The notes below the pieces were generated by a model, which was not told the DNA's origin, did no database searches, and saw only the letters and a program-made list of their open reading frames with translations. Of a stretch of DNA of 6,179 nucleotides, positions 1 to 5,678 are shown one piece after another. The first letter of the stretch is position 1. Every line of letters starts with the position of its first letter. This DNA is from an uncultured bacterium (lineage in GTDB: Bacteria; CALINM01), in NCBI GenBank assembly GCA_938045315.1, contig CALINM010000160.1, forward strand, positions 1 through 6,179. Direction: 5' to 3'. Both the position numbers and the translations under genes were made by a program.

Positions 1-879
1 TCCATTATCTGGGTTAACTGCAAATTGTATATTTGAACCTCCGGTATCAACCCCTATCTCACGTATAATCGCAATTGCTGCATCGCGCATTATCTGATAT
101 TCCCTGTCAGAGAGTGTCTGGGCAGGAGCAACAGTTATGGAATCACCTGTATGCACACCCATAGGATCAAAATTTTCAATGGAACAAATAATAACAACAT
201 TATCTTTCTTATCTCGCATAACTTCCAGTTCATATTCTTTCCAGCCAATTACTGATTCTTCAATCAAAACTTTTCCCACCGGAGAATCTTTAAGTCCATT
301 AAAAACCTTTTCTTCAAATTCTTCTATATTGTATGCTATTCCTCCGCCGGTTCCGCCAAGCGTAAAAGCAGGTCTTATAATTACAGGAAAATTTATTTTT
401 TTAAGTATATCCTTTGCTTGTTCAATTGATGTTACATATTCTGAAAAAGGGACATCAAGTCCTATTTTTTGCATTGCTTTTTTAAATAATAATCTATCTT
501 CTGCTTTTTTTATTGCTTCAAAATCAGCTCCTATAAGTTCTATTTTATATTTATGTATTATTCCTTTTTCGTAAAGTTCCATAGCAAGATTAAGTCCTGT
601 CTGTCCACCTACTGTTGGTAATATTGCATCAGGTCCTTCTTTTTCAATTATACTCGTGAGGATCTCTGCATTAAGCGGCTCAATATAAGTAGCATCTGCA
701 AATTCATGATCGGTCATAATCGTTGCAGGGTTTGAATTTACCAGTATTACTTTATAACCTTCTTCCTTTAATGCCTTGCATGCTTGGGTTCCGGAATAAT
801 CAAATTCACATGCCTGCCCTATTACAATAGGACCGGAACCAATCAGTAATATTTTTTTCAAATCATTTCTTTTTGGCAT
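1..879 (-). CDS. carB: Carbamoyl phosphate synthase large subunit, N-terminal part (runs off left edge)
   Basis: The first 293 codons are present; the rest of a protein that is normally about 1,070 residues lies beyond the left edge. CarB makes carbamoyl phosphate from bicarbonate, ammonia delivered by CarA and two ATP, feeding pyrimidine and arginine synthesis in the cytoplasm. The visible part is the pre-ATP-grasp domain and most of the first (carboxyphosphate) ATP-grasp domain. It begins [20 protein letters not shown], and it carries [35 protein letters not shown] (166-179) and [14 protein letters not shown]. Positions match the E. coli enzyme without gaps as I recall it, including the nucleotide- and metal-binding residues R129, R169, E215, H243 and Q285. 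The start ATG follows the carA stop directly (TAAATG). A GGAGA sequence 11 bases upstream, inside carA, serves as ribosome binding site, so translation is probably coupled. Identity is very secure. Confidence 0.97.
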   Translation of the reverse strand, partial: MPKRNDLKKILLIGSGPIVIGQACEFDYSGTQACKALKEEGYKVILVNSNPATIMTDHEFADATYIEPLNAEILTSIIEKEGPDAILPTVGGQTGLNLAMELYEKGIIHKYKIELIGADFEAIKKAEDRLLFKKAMQKIGLDVPFSEYVTSIEQAKDILKKINFPVIIRPAFTLGGTGGGIAYNIEEFEEKVFNGLKDSPVGKVLIEESVIGWKEYELEVMRDKKDNVVIICSIENFDPMGVHTGDSITVAPAQTLSDREYQIMRDAAIAIIREIGVDTGGSNIQFAVNPDNG

Positions 880-2061
880 TTATTTCCATGTCTCCATATT
901 TTTTATAAATTTTGCAAAAACATATCTTGCATCATGTGGTCCTGCAGATGCTTCCGGATGGTATTGCACTGAATATGCTTTTATTTCAGGCACTTCCAGT
1001 CCTTCCACTGTTTTATCATTTAAATTTATATGAGTTATCCTGACATTATATTTTGATTTTTTTAATGAATCAGCATCAACTGCAAACCCATGATTCTGGA
1101 CTGTTATATCTACCTTTTTTGTCTGCAAATCAATAACCGGCTGGTTTGCTCCCCGATGACCGAATTTCATCTTATATGTCTTACCGCCAAGTGCAAGCGC
1201 AAGGAATTGGTGACCAAAACAAATACCAAATATAGGTTTATATCCCAGCAGTTTTTTCAATGTCTCATAAATATACGGTGCTCCTTGTGGATCCCCGGGA
1301 CCATTTGACAGAAATATACCATCAGGGTTTAGTTCTTTTATTCTTTTTTCGTCTGTCCAGGCAGGCACAACTGTGACATTACAATTCAATTCTGCGAATA
1401 TCCTTAATATTTCGTGTTTCATACCGTAATCAAAAGCAACTACTTTGTATTTCTTACGATTAACAAAAATTTTTAAAAATCTGTCTTCATTGGATGAAAT
1501 TTTAAGACGTGGCAGTTTTTTTTCTATATCCCATTTAAATTCCTTTTTTGTTGAAACATATTGAACAAGATCCTTGCCCACTATGGACTCAGAATCTCTT
1601 ACTTTTTTTAACAACGAATTATAATCCAAATCAATTGTTGATAAAACCGCTCTCATTGCACCAAAATCTCTTATATGCTTTGTTAAAGCACGTGTATCTA
1701 TGCCTTCTATGGCAGGTATGTTACTTTTTATAAGGTACGATGTAAGTGCTCCTTTTGCCCTCCAGTTACTCGGGGTCTTACACATTTCTTTGACAACAAA
1801 TCCCTCAACCCACGGCTTTATTGATTCGGTATCTTCTAAGTTAAATCCATAATTACCTATCTCTGGATATGTCATAACTACTATTTGCCCTTTGTAAGAA
1901 GGGTCAGTTAAGACCTCCTGATAACCCATCATAGATGTATTAAAAACAATTTCTCCAAAGCGCTCGCCTTTGGCACCCGCTGATATTCCTTCAAAATATG
2001 TTCCATCTTCCAAAACAAGGATCGCTCTTGAATTTTTTTTAGACGTCCTATCTTTTTTCAT
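880..2061 (-). CDS. carA: Carbamoyl phosphate synthase small (glutaminase) subunit
   Basis: The product is 393 residues, slightly longer than E. coli CarA (about 382), the excess being partly a basic N-terminal extension (MKKDRTSKKNS). CarA hydrolyses glutamine and passes ammonia through a tunnel to CarB. The N-terminal CPSase small-chain domain (about 13-141) carries GEIVFNTSMMGYQEVLTDPS and the QIVVMTYPEIGNYG motif. The C-terminal class I glutamine amidotransferase domain (about 205-388) carries LSNGPGDP, the nucleophile elbow GICFGHQ with Cys281, and YSVQYHPEAS with His368 and Glu370. The Cys-His-Glu triad is therefore intact. The start is supported by AAGGA 7 bases upstream. The stop touches the carB start, so the two form one translational unit. 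A strong stem-loop lies 25 bases before the start. The pairing with CarB excludes related amidotransferases such as TrpG, PabA or GuaA. Confidence 0.97.
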   Translation of the reverse strand: MKKDRTSKKNSRAILVLEDGTYFEGISAGAKGERFGEIVFNTSMMGYQEVLTDPSYKGQIVVMTYPEIGNYGFNLEDTESIKPWVEGFVVKEMCKTPSNWRAKGALTSYLIKSNIPAIEGIDTRALTKHIRDFGAMRAVLSTIDLDYNSLLKKVRDSESIVGKDLVQYVSTKKEFKWDIEKKLPRLKISSNEDRFLKIFVNRKKYKVVAFDYGMKHEILRIFAELNCNVTVVPAWTDEKRIKELNPDGIFLSNGPGDPQGAPYIYETLKKLLGYKPIFGICFGHQFLALALGGKTYKMKFGHRGANQPVIDLQTKKVDITVQNHGFAVDADSLKKSKYNVRITHINLNDKTVEGLEVPEIKAYSVQYHPEASAGPHDARYVFAKFIKNMETWK

Positions 2062-2085
2062 TTATTTTCCTTAATTTAATTAATA

Positions 2086-2114
2086 AATCCCCCGCATTTG
2101 TAATGCAGGGGATT
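2086..2114 (-). terminator. 13-bp stem-loop in the carA leader, terminator- or attenuator-like
   Basis: On the minus-strand RNA the arms AAUCCCCUGCAUU and AAUGCGGGGGAUU pair over 13 bp with a three-base loop (ACA). The only non-Watson-Crick pair is a U-G wobble. On the plus-strand RNA the same position is a C-A mismatch, so the structure fits the minus strand better. The downstream tail (UAUUAAUUAAAUU) is AU-rich but not a clean U run, and the carA ribosome binding site follows closely. It could be a leaky terminator after the glutamate synthase gene, a 5' stabilising stem of carAB mRNA, or an attenuator. No PyrR- or ArgR-type site was recognised. The hairpin is certain as sequence; its role is not. 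Confidence 0.5.
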
Positions 2115-2198
2115 ATTTTACTATACAAAACTTCGTATACTTTAAAATCATTTAATAATAAATGATTTTTTTAATTTTTATTCTTGTTAAAAAATTTA

Positions 2199-2214
2199 TT
2201 TTGTTTTCACAAAA
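2199..2214 (-). terminator. Weak terminator-like hairpin behind the glutamate synthase gene
   Basis: On the minus strand UUUUGU and ACAAAA form a 6-bp stem closed by a GAAA tetraloop (GNRA type). UAAAUUUUUU follows, so a U6 run lies four bases after the stem. It is about 80 bases past the stop at 2296. Only one G-C pair is present, so termination would be inefficient; this could also be chance in AT-rich DNA. Confidence 0.25.
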
Positions 2215-2295
2215 CGAATTATCTGAAGCAATTCTTTGGCCTCTTTACTATTTCATACATGCCGATACAAACTATGCTATTTTCTGTTATTAACT

Positions 2296-3957
2296 TTAAC
2301 CTTTTTTATTTTTTTTTGCTCCTGCTGATTTTTTTTTATTATCTCTCTTTACACTCCATTTACCTTTCAAGACCTCAAGCGCATCTTTCCTGTATGCGTC
2401 CATTACATAAGGTATTTTTGTAACATCCTCACACTCTCTTGTTAAAGACATCAATTCATTTCTTGTTATAGATGCTATATTGAAGCAACGTACACCAGCC
2501 ATTAATTGTTGTAAACCAACCTTTATTTTATCTGCAAAACTGTAAATACCAATAGCGCCCAGAGGTATATTCTTTATCTCTTTTGTGCCGACAAGTTTTT
2601 TCACTGCTTCGTAATTTACAAAAATTTCCTCAACAGTAGTTCCAAATTCACTCACTGTTTTCGGTAGTTTGTTTTCCTTTATCCATTTGTCAATATTTTT
2701 ACCTACCATACCAGGTATCATTAAAGCGCGACCCATACATACTGCTTTCACATAAGGTGCACCAAGCGCGATTGCCTTAAATACACCAGATTCTTCTGAG
2801 AAACCTCCTGCAAATGCAAGGTCAGGAACTTTTTTCCCCTCTTTCCTTAAAATTTCTGCAAATTCATAAGCAGCAGAATGCAGGTATAATGAAGGAACTC
2901 CCCATTCTTCCATCATTCCCCATGGGCTCATTCCGGTTCCACCTGGTGCTCCATCAATTGTTATTAAATCTATCTCTGCATTGGAACCCCATGCAATTGC
3001 CATTGCAAGTTCTCTTAATGAATATGCTCCTGTTTTTAAGGTAATTCTTTTGTATCCTAATTTACGTAATCTTTTTACTTCTGCATAAAAACTTTCCTCG
3101 TCTACAAATCCTAACCTACTGTGTCTTTCAAACTCTTTCAATGCACCATCTTTAAATGCTGCCTGATTTACAGGATCTGAAGGATCCGGCGTCACGATAT
3201 AACCACGGCGTTGTAATTCAAGTGCACGCTCAAGATTTTTTACTTTTATTTCACCACCTATACATTTAGCACCCTGCCCCCATTTAAGTTCAATAGTATC
3301 CAAACCATGTTTATCAATAAGATACTCTGCAACGCCAAAACGCGTATCTTCTACGTTCATCTGAACAAGTATTTCTCCCATTCCACTTACGTCTTTATAC
3401 CTTTTGTATGTATCTATTCTTCTATCCATTTCTGGAGATTTTTTTATTTTCTTATTTGAATCTAATTCAAGACCCGGATCTATTCCGCATACATTCTCAC
3501 CACAAACAATTGTAATTCCTGTAATTGCAGCTCCAACAGCAAAATGTTCCCAGTTTACCCTTGCAATTTCAGTTGAACCAAGTGCTCCTGTAAAAATCGG
3601 CAATGCCATTTTTCTTTTTATCTTCCAGCCATACTCCGTCTGTGTGTTTACATTTGGAAATCTTGCATTATCAGGATTGCCTTCCATTCCCTGTGGCAAT
3701 CCTACTGCACCCAGCGCATAACCCTGAATATTTAAATGTGAGTAATCAACAGGGTAATTTTTATCAGCTCCCGCAGTAACTTCTCCAAATGGTCCTGGAT
3801 AAATAAGTTCTCTGCCTCTAAAAGTCGCTTTAAAAATTTCACAATTTCCTGTGCATCCATCAATACATCTTGAACAGATCCCACTCATTGGAACAACGCT
3901 TTTTGATCTGTTAAATGTTCTTGTTGCATCATTTGCATTCGGTTGTCTTAAATTCAT
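2296..3957 (-). CDS. Stand-alone FMN-binding glutamate synthase domain (GltB domain-2 type) with N-terminal Cys motif
   Basis: The 553-residue product matches the central, FMN-binding synthase domain of GltB (COG0069 type). That domain converts 2-oxoglutarate plus ammonia to glutamate using reduced FMN. Recognisable blocks are IELKWGQGAKCIGGEIK (223-239), ITLKTGAYSLRELAMA (305-320), IDGAPGGTGMSPWG (334-347), and the phosphate-binding stretch AFAGGFSEESGVFKAIALGA (381-400) followed by CMGRALMIPG. No N-terminal glutaminase domain and no C-terminal GXGXG domain are fused. The canonical CX5CX4C 3Fe-4S motif expected after the FMN site is absent. Instead residues 28-39 hold CX2CX3CX3C (ICSRCIDGCTGNC), a plausible iron-sulfur site. 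The tail is Lys-rich. The start has a strong AAAGGAGG six bases upstream. The upstream gltD is a natural electron donor. A related activity such as the MgsC-like N-methylglutamate synthase subunit is possible, but no MgsA/MgsB partner is seen. Confidence 0.85.
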   Translation of the reverse strand: MNLRQPNANDATRTFNRSKSVVPMSGICSRCIDGCTGNCEIFKATFRGRELIYPGPFGEVTAGADKNYPVDYSHLNIQGYALGAVGLPQGMEGNPDNARFPNVNTQTEYGWKIKRKMALPIFTGALGSTEIARVNWEHFAVGAAITGITIVCGENVCGIDPGLELDSNKKIKKSPEMDRRIDTYKRYKDVSGMGEILVQMNVEDTRFGVAEYLIDKHGLDTIELKWGQGAKCIGGEIKVKNLERALELQRRGYIVTPDPSDPVNQAAFKDGALKEFERHSRLGFVDEESFYAEVKRLRKLGYKRITLKTGAYSLRELAMAIAWGSNAEIDLITIDGAPGGTGMSPWGMMEEWGVPSLYLHSAAYEFAEILRKEGKKVPDLAFAGGFSEESGVFKAIALGAPYVKAVCMGRALMIPGMVGKNIDKWIKENKLPKTVSEFGTTVEEIFVNYEAVKKLVGTKEIKNIPLGAIGIYSFADKIKVGLQQLMAGVRCFNIASITRNELMSLTRECEDVTKIPYVMDAYRKDALEVLKGKWSVKRDNKKKSAGAKKNKKG

Positions 3958-3963
3958 CCTTCT

Positions 3964-3971
3964 CCTCCTTT
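3964..3971 (-). promoter_or_regulatory. Strong Shine-Dalgarno site of the glutamate synthase gene
   Basis: The minus strand reads AAAGGAGG six bases before the ATG at 3957, the best ribosome binding site in the window, and fixes that start. It lies about 20 bases downstream of the second ANTAR-target hairpin, so it is within reach of RNA rearrangements there. Confidence 0.8.
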
Positions 3972-3991
3972 AAAATAATTTTGTTTTTTTT

Positions 3992-4013
3992 CCCGGAACA
4001 CCATTGCACCGGA
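3992..4013 (-). promoter_or_regulatory. ANTAR-target hairpin 2 (hexaloop AAUGGU)
   Basis: On the minus-strand RNA the arms UCCGGUGC and GUUCCGGG pair, with an outer U-G wobble, four G-C/C-G pairs of CCGG, a U-U mismatch, a G-U wobble and a closing C-G. They enclose the six-base loop AAUGGU. Loop position 1 is A (4005) and position 4 is G (4002), the two bases that ANTAR proteins require in known targets. The CCGGUG...C stem matches hairpin 1 closely. It is followed by eight A residues and then the leader of the glutamate synthase gene; no U-run terminator follows. Confidence 0.78.
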
Positions 4014-4026
4014 CTTGAAGATTTTT

Positions 4027-5280
4027 TTATTTACCGGAAACATCTTTGCCACCGGATTTTTTTTTATTAATTTCCATGGTTAAAATTATTGCCTCTGCTA
4101 TTTCTTTTAATGGCTTGCATAAATCCATAGCTTTTTTTCTCATTGTGGTATATGCTTCCTCTTCTGTCATATTATTAAATTTCATCAGTATGCCTTTGGC
4201 CCGCTCAATTATTTTTCTTGTTTCTAGTGCATCTTTTACTTTTATTGTTTCTTCTTCCAGTTTTGCATTTCCTATAGCAACAGCTGCAAGGTTTGCAACA
4301 GAAGTAAGCATTTTTATTTCGTCCTCAGTAAATATGTGTTCTGTTACCGTATAAACATTTATTACACCAGTTGTTTTTGTTTTATATATCATTGGCACGG
4401 CAAGCATTGATTTTAGACCTTCCCTTCTTGCAATCTCAGGATATTTGTAACTTGGCTCTTTTGTAACATCAATAGCGCTTATAGGCCTTTTCTCTTTTAC
4501 TGCCCTACCACTTAATGACTGTCCTATCTTTAAATTTGGTTTGTTTCTGTATTCATTGCTCAATGACTGTGTTGCTTTTATTATAAGTTCCTGTTTTTCT
4601 TCGTCATAAAGCATCACAGAACATATTTTATATTCCATAACCTCAGCGATCAAATGAACAATAATTTTTAAAATTTCATCTACATTTTTTTCTGTAGCCA
4701 TCATTTGTGTAATATTTATTAATGTTTCTATCTGTTTTTTTATCTTTTCTTTTTCAAAAGCCTGCCTTGTATTGGAAAACGAAGGCGCAAGCAATGAAGA
4801 CACGGCAAAAACAAGATTGGCTTGTTGTTCATTATATGCTTTGTTTTCTGTCCCTGCAATCATAACACCTACAAGTTCCCCAACATTAATAATTGGAGAC
4901 ACAATATAAAAAATATTACTACTGAGTTGTAGTTTCTTAAGCAAAGTGAATAATTCTTCGTTTTTGTTTGATAAAGGTTTTTTTATTTTCAAAATCTCCT
5001 GTTTTTCATTAATATCCAATACTATTTCTTGTGGGATTGTGATTTTTCTATCAGATACCTTTTTTATAAGACACTTGAGTAAATTATCTTCTAAAATATA
5101 AACAACAAATATGGAACATTTAAATTCTTTTACTATTAATTCTAATGAATTTGTCAGAATATCTGTTACTGAACTTCCTAATGCTATTAAGTTAATAATA
5201 CTAGTAAGTATTTTATTTTCTTGCTTTATAATATTTTCTTTTATCTTTTTTGTAGTTTCTTTTCTAAATTTGGGTTTCAT
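4027..5280 (-). CDS. GAF-GAF-ANTAR RNA-binding antitermination-type regulator
   Basis: The 417-residue cytoplasmic protein has three parts. A divergent first GAF-like domain spans about 30-165. A clear second GAF domain spans about 188-340, with GQSLSGRAVKEKRPI, EGLKSMLAVPMI and HIFTEDEIKMLTSVANLAAVAI. A C-terminal ANTAR domain spans about 347-402. The ANTAR hallmarks are present: ALETRKIIERAKGILM (351-366), then MTEEEAY, and the helix with R381, A384, M385 and L391. A Lys-rich tail (NKKKSGGKDVSGK) follows. ANTAR proteins such as AmiR, NasR and EutV bind paired hexaloop RNA hairpins and prevent termination. This one has no receiver domain or transmembrane segment, so it probably senses a small molecule or partner through GAF. 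Its likely RNA target overlaps its own 3' end and precedes the glutamate synthase gene. The start has only a modest GGGG ribosome binding site. A promoter lies about 155 bases upstream. The ligand is unknown. Confidence 0.9.
   Translation of the reverse strand: MKPKFRKETTKKIKENIIKQENKILTSIINLIALGSSVTDILTNSLELIVKEFKCSIFVVYILEDNLLKCLIKKVSDRKITIPQEIVLDINEKQEILKIKKPLSNKNEELFTLLKKLQLSSNIFYIVSPIINVGELVGVMIAGTENKAYNEQQANLVFAVSSLLAPSFSNTRQAFEKEKIKKQIETLINITQMMATEKNVDEILKIIVHLIAEVMEYKICSVMLYDEEKQELIIKATQSLSNEYRNKPNLKIGQSLSGRAVKEKRPISAIDVTKEPSYKYPEIARREGLKSMLAVPMIYKTKTTGVINVYTVTEHIFTEDEIKMLTSVANLAAVAIGNAKLEEETIKVKDALETRKIIERAKGILMKFNNMTEEEAYTTMRKKAMDLCKPLKEIAEAIILTMEINKKKSGGKDVSGK
4034..4055 (-). promoter_or_regulatory. 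ANTAR-target hairpin 1 (hexaloop AAAGAU), inside the regulator gene
   Basis: On the minus-strand RNA the arms CCGGUGGC and GUUUCCGG pair through CCGG/CCGG, a U-U mismatch, two G-U wobbles and a closing C-G, around the six-base loop AAAGAU. Loop A1 is at 4047 and G4 at 4044. The hairpin is encoded within codons 409-416 of the ANTAR gene, ending four bases before its stop codon. A 20-base AU-rich linker (4033-4014), which contains the UAA stop, separates it from hairpin 2. Two similar A1/G4 hexaloop hairpins in tandem next to an ANTAR gene are very unlikely to be chance. Confidence 0.78.
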
Positions 5281-5376
5281 TCTTTAACCCCATTTCTTAC
5301 AAACAAAAAATCTTTAAAATAAAATAATATTTTTGTATTTTTGCTAACATTTACTATTTTTAATTTAAAAAAGCAT

Positions 5377-5394
5377 AAAAAAACCACTTGGTTT
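5377..5394 (-). terminator. Terminator-like hairpin in the ANTAR gene leader
   Basis: On the minus strand AAACC, loop AAGU and GGUUU form a 5-bp stem that runs straight into further U residues (seven U in all, then AUGC and another U6). It sits about 40 bases after the predicted transcription start and about 100 before the ATG, as an attenuator would. With only two G-C pairs it is weak and may be chance. Confidence 0.25.
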
Positions 5395-5401
5395 AAATTT
5401 C

Positions 5402-5432
5402 ATTTAACAATAGTATTCAAGCATTATTAAAT
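5402..5432 (-). other. AU-rich stem-loop at the 5' end of the ANTAR mRNA leader
   Basis: The arms AUUUAAUAAU and AUUGUUAAAU pair over 10 bp with one U-G wobble around an 11-base loop (GCUUGAAUACU). It would form at the very 5' end of a transcript from the promoter at 5441-5468. It contains no G-C pairs, so it is weak. The loop is not an ANTAR-type hexaloop. Confidence 0.25.
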
Positions 5433-5440
5433 TTTAAAAA

Positions 5441-5468
5441 ATTATATATTATTCAAATCAAAAGTCAA
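5441..5468 (-). promoter_or_regulatory. Sigma-70-type promoter for the ANTAR gene
   Basis: The minus strand carries TTGACT (5468-5463; five of six bases of the -35 consensus) and TATAAT (5446-5441; perfect -10), separated by 16 bp. Transcription would begin near 5434 and give a leader of about 154 bases before the ATG at 5280. T/A-tracts directly upstream could act as an UP element. It is the best promoter in the window, and it suggests that the ANTAR gene, the glutamate synthase gene and possibly carAB are transcribed separately from gltD. Confidence 0.7.
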
Positions 5469-5514
5469 GTTTTTCCATAAAAAACGCATTAGCAATAGTT
5501 TTTTACGAAAAAAC
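5469..5514 (-). repeat. Two tandem 17-base A-tract palindromes upstream of the -35 box
   Basis: On the minus strand the elements are GTTTTTTCGTAAAAAAC (5514-5498) and GTTTTTTATGGAAAAAC (5485-5469). Each is an inverted repeat with 7-bp or 6-bp arms. They share GTTTTTT at the left and AAAAAC at the right, and are separated by 12 bases (29 bp centre to centre). The second directly abuts the -35 hexamer. They may be operator sites, an UP element or bent A-tract DNA. Low complexity makes chance possible. Confidence 0.4.
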
Positions 5515-5594
5515 AAACTGTTTTCATTATTTTTATTTAACAAATTTTCATTTTTATAATGCATTATTTTATTAATCTGTTTTTTTATTTTAAA

Positions 5595-5615
5595 TAAAAC
5601 AAAAGTTTTGTTTTA
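5595..5615 (-). terminator. A/T palindrome, possible gltD terminator
   Basis: Perfect 10-bp inverted repeat with a single central base. On the minus-strand RNA it folds as UAAAACAA, loop AACUU, UUGUUUUA, followed by UUUAAAAU. It is about 60 bases past the gltD stop and before the next promoter, where a terminator is expected. The stem contains almost only A-U pairs, so efficiency is doubtful. Confidence 0.35.
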
Positions 5616-5643
5616 GATATTTTATTTCTTTAATAATATCTCT

Positions 5644-5678
5644 CCTGAAAATCGTAATTTTCTATCTTGATTTTCAGG
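5644..5678 (-). terminator. 10-bp stem-loop overlapping the gltD stop codon
   Basis: On the minus strand CCUGAAAAUC (5678-5669, containing the gltD UGA stop) pairs perfectly with GAUUUUCAGG (5653-5644) across a 15-base loop. No U run follows (GAGAGAUAUU), so it is not a standard intrinsic terminator. It may stabilise the 3' end of gltD mRNA or act together with the next palindrome. Confidence 0.4.

Larger units (their letters stand above)
5281..5673. other. 393-base AT-rich intergenic region between gltD and the ANTAR gene
   Basis: No convincing coding sequence is seen on either strand. Reading the minus strand from gltD, it holds a 10-bp stem-loop over the gltD stop, an A/T palindrome that may end gltD transcription, two 17-base palindromic A-tract elements, a sigma-70-like promoter, and a leader of about 150 bases with two weak stem-loops. 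No pair of A1/G4 hexaloop hairpins was found here, so the ANTAR gene does not seem to carry a target in its own leader. Confidence 0.75.

Noticed and set aside
137-574. Open frame of 145 codons on the plus strand.
   Set aside because: It lies opposite carB, whose minus-strand product is unambiguous; Ser/Phe/Ile-rich composition is typical of an antisense shadow.
880-2061. CarA as the missing glutaminase partner of the stand-alone glutamate synthase domain.
   Set aside because: Glutamate synthases use a class II (N-terminal Cys) glutaminase; CarA is class I, and its partner CarB follows immediately.
2127-2139. A loxP-like arm: aaaacttcgtata matches 12 of 13 bases of one loxP inverted-repeat arm.
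   Set aside because: The second arm and the 8-bp spacer arrangement are absent and no recombinase gene is present; a chance half-site in AT-rich DNA.
2144-2169. 11-bp inverted repeat aaaatcattta/taaatgatttt followed by T7 on the plus strand, like an intrinsic terminator.
   Set aside because: There is no plus-strand gene to terminate, the stem has a single G-C pair, and on the minus strand it lacks a U tail.
3404-3721. Plus-strand open frame of 105 codons.
   Set aside because: Antisense to the glutamate synthase gene, with no family resemblance; it overlaps well-conserved minus-strand coding sequence.
5281-5434. A second ANTAR target in the leader of the ANTAR gene itself.
   Set aside because: Stem-loops there have 11-base or 4-base loops; no paired hexaloops with A1 and G4 were found.
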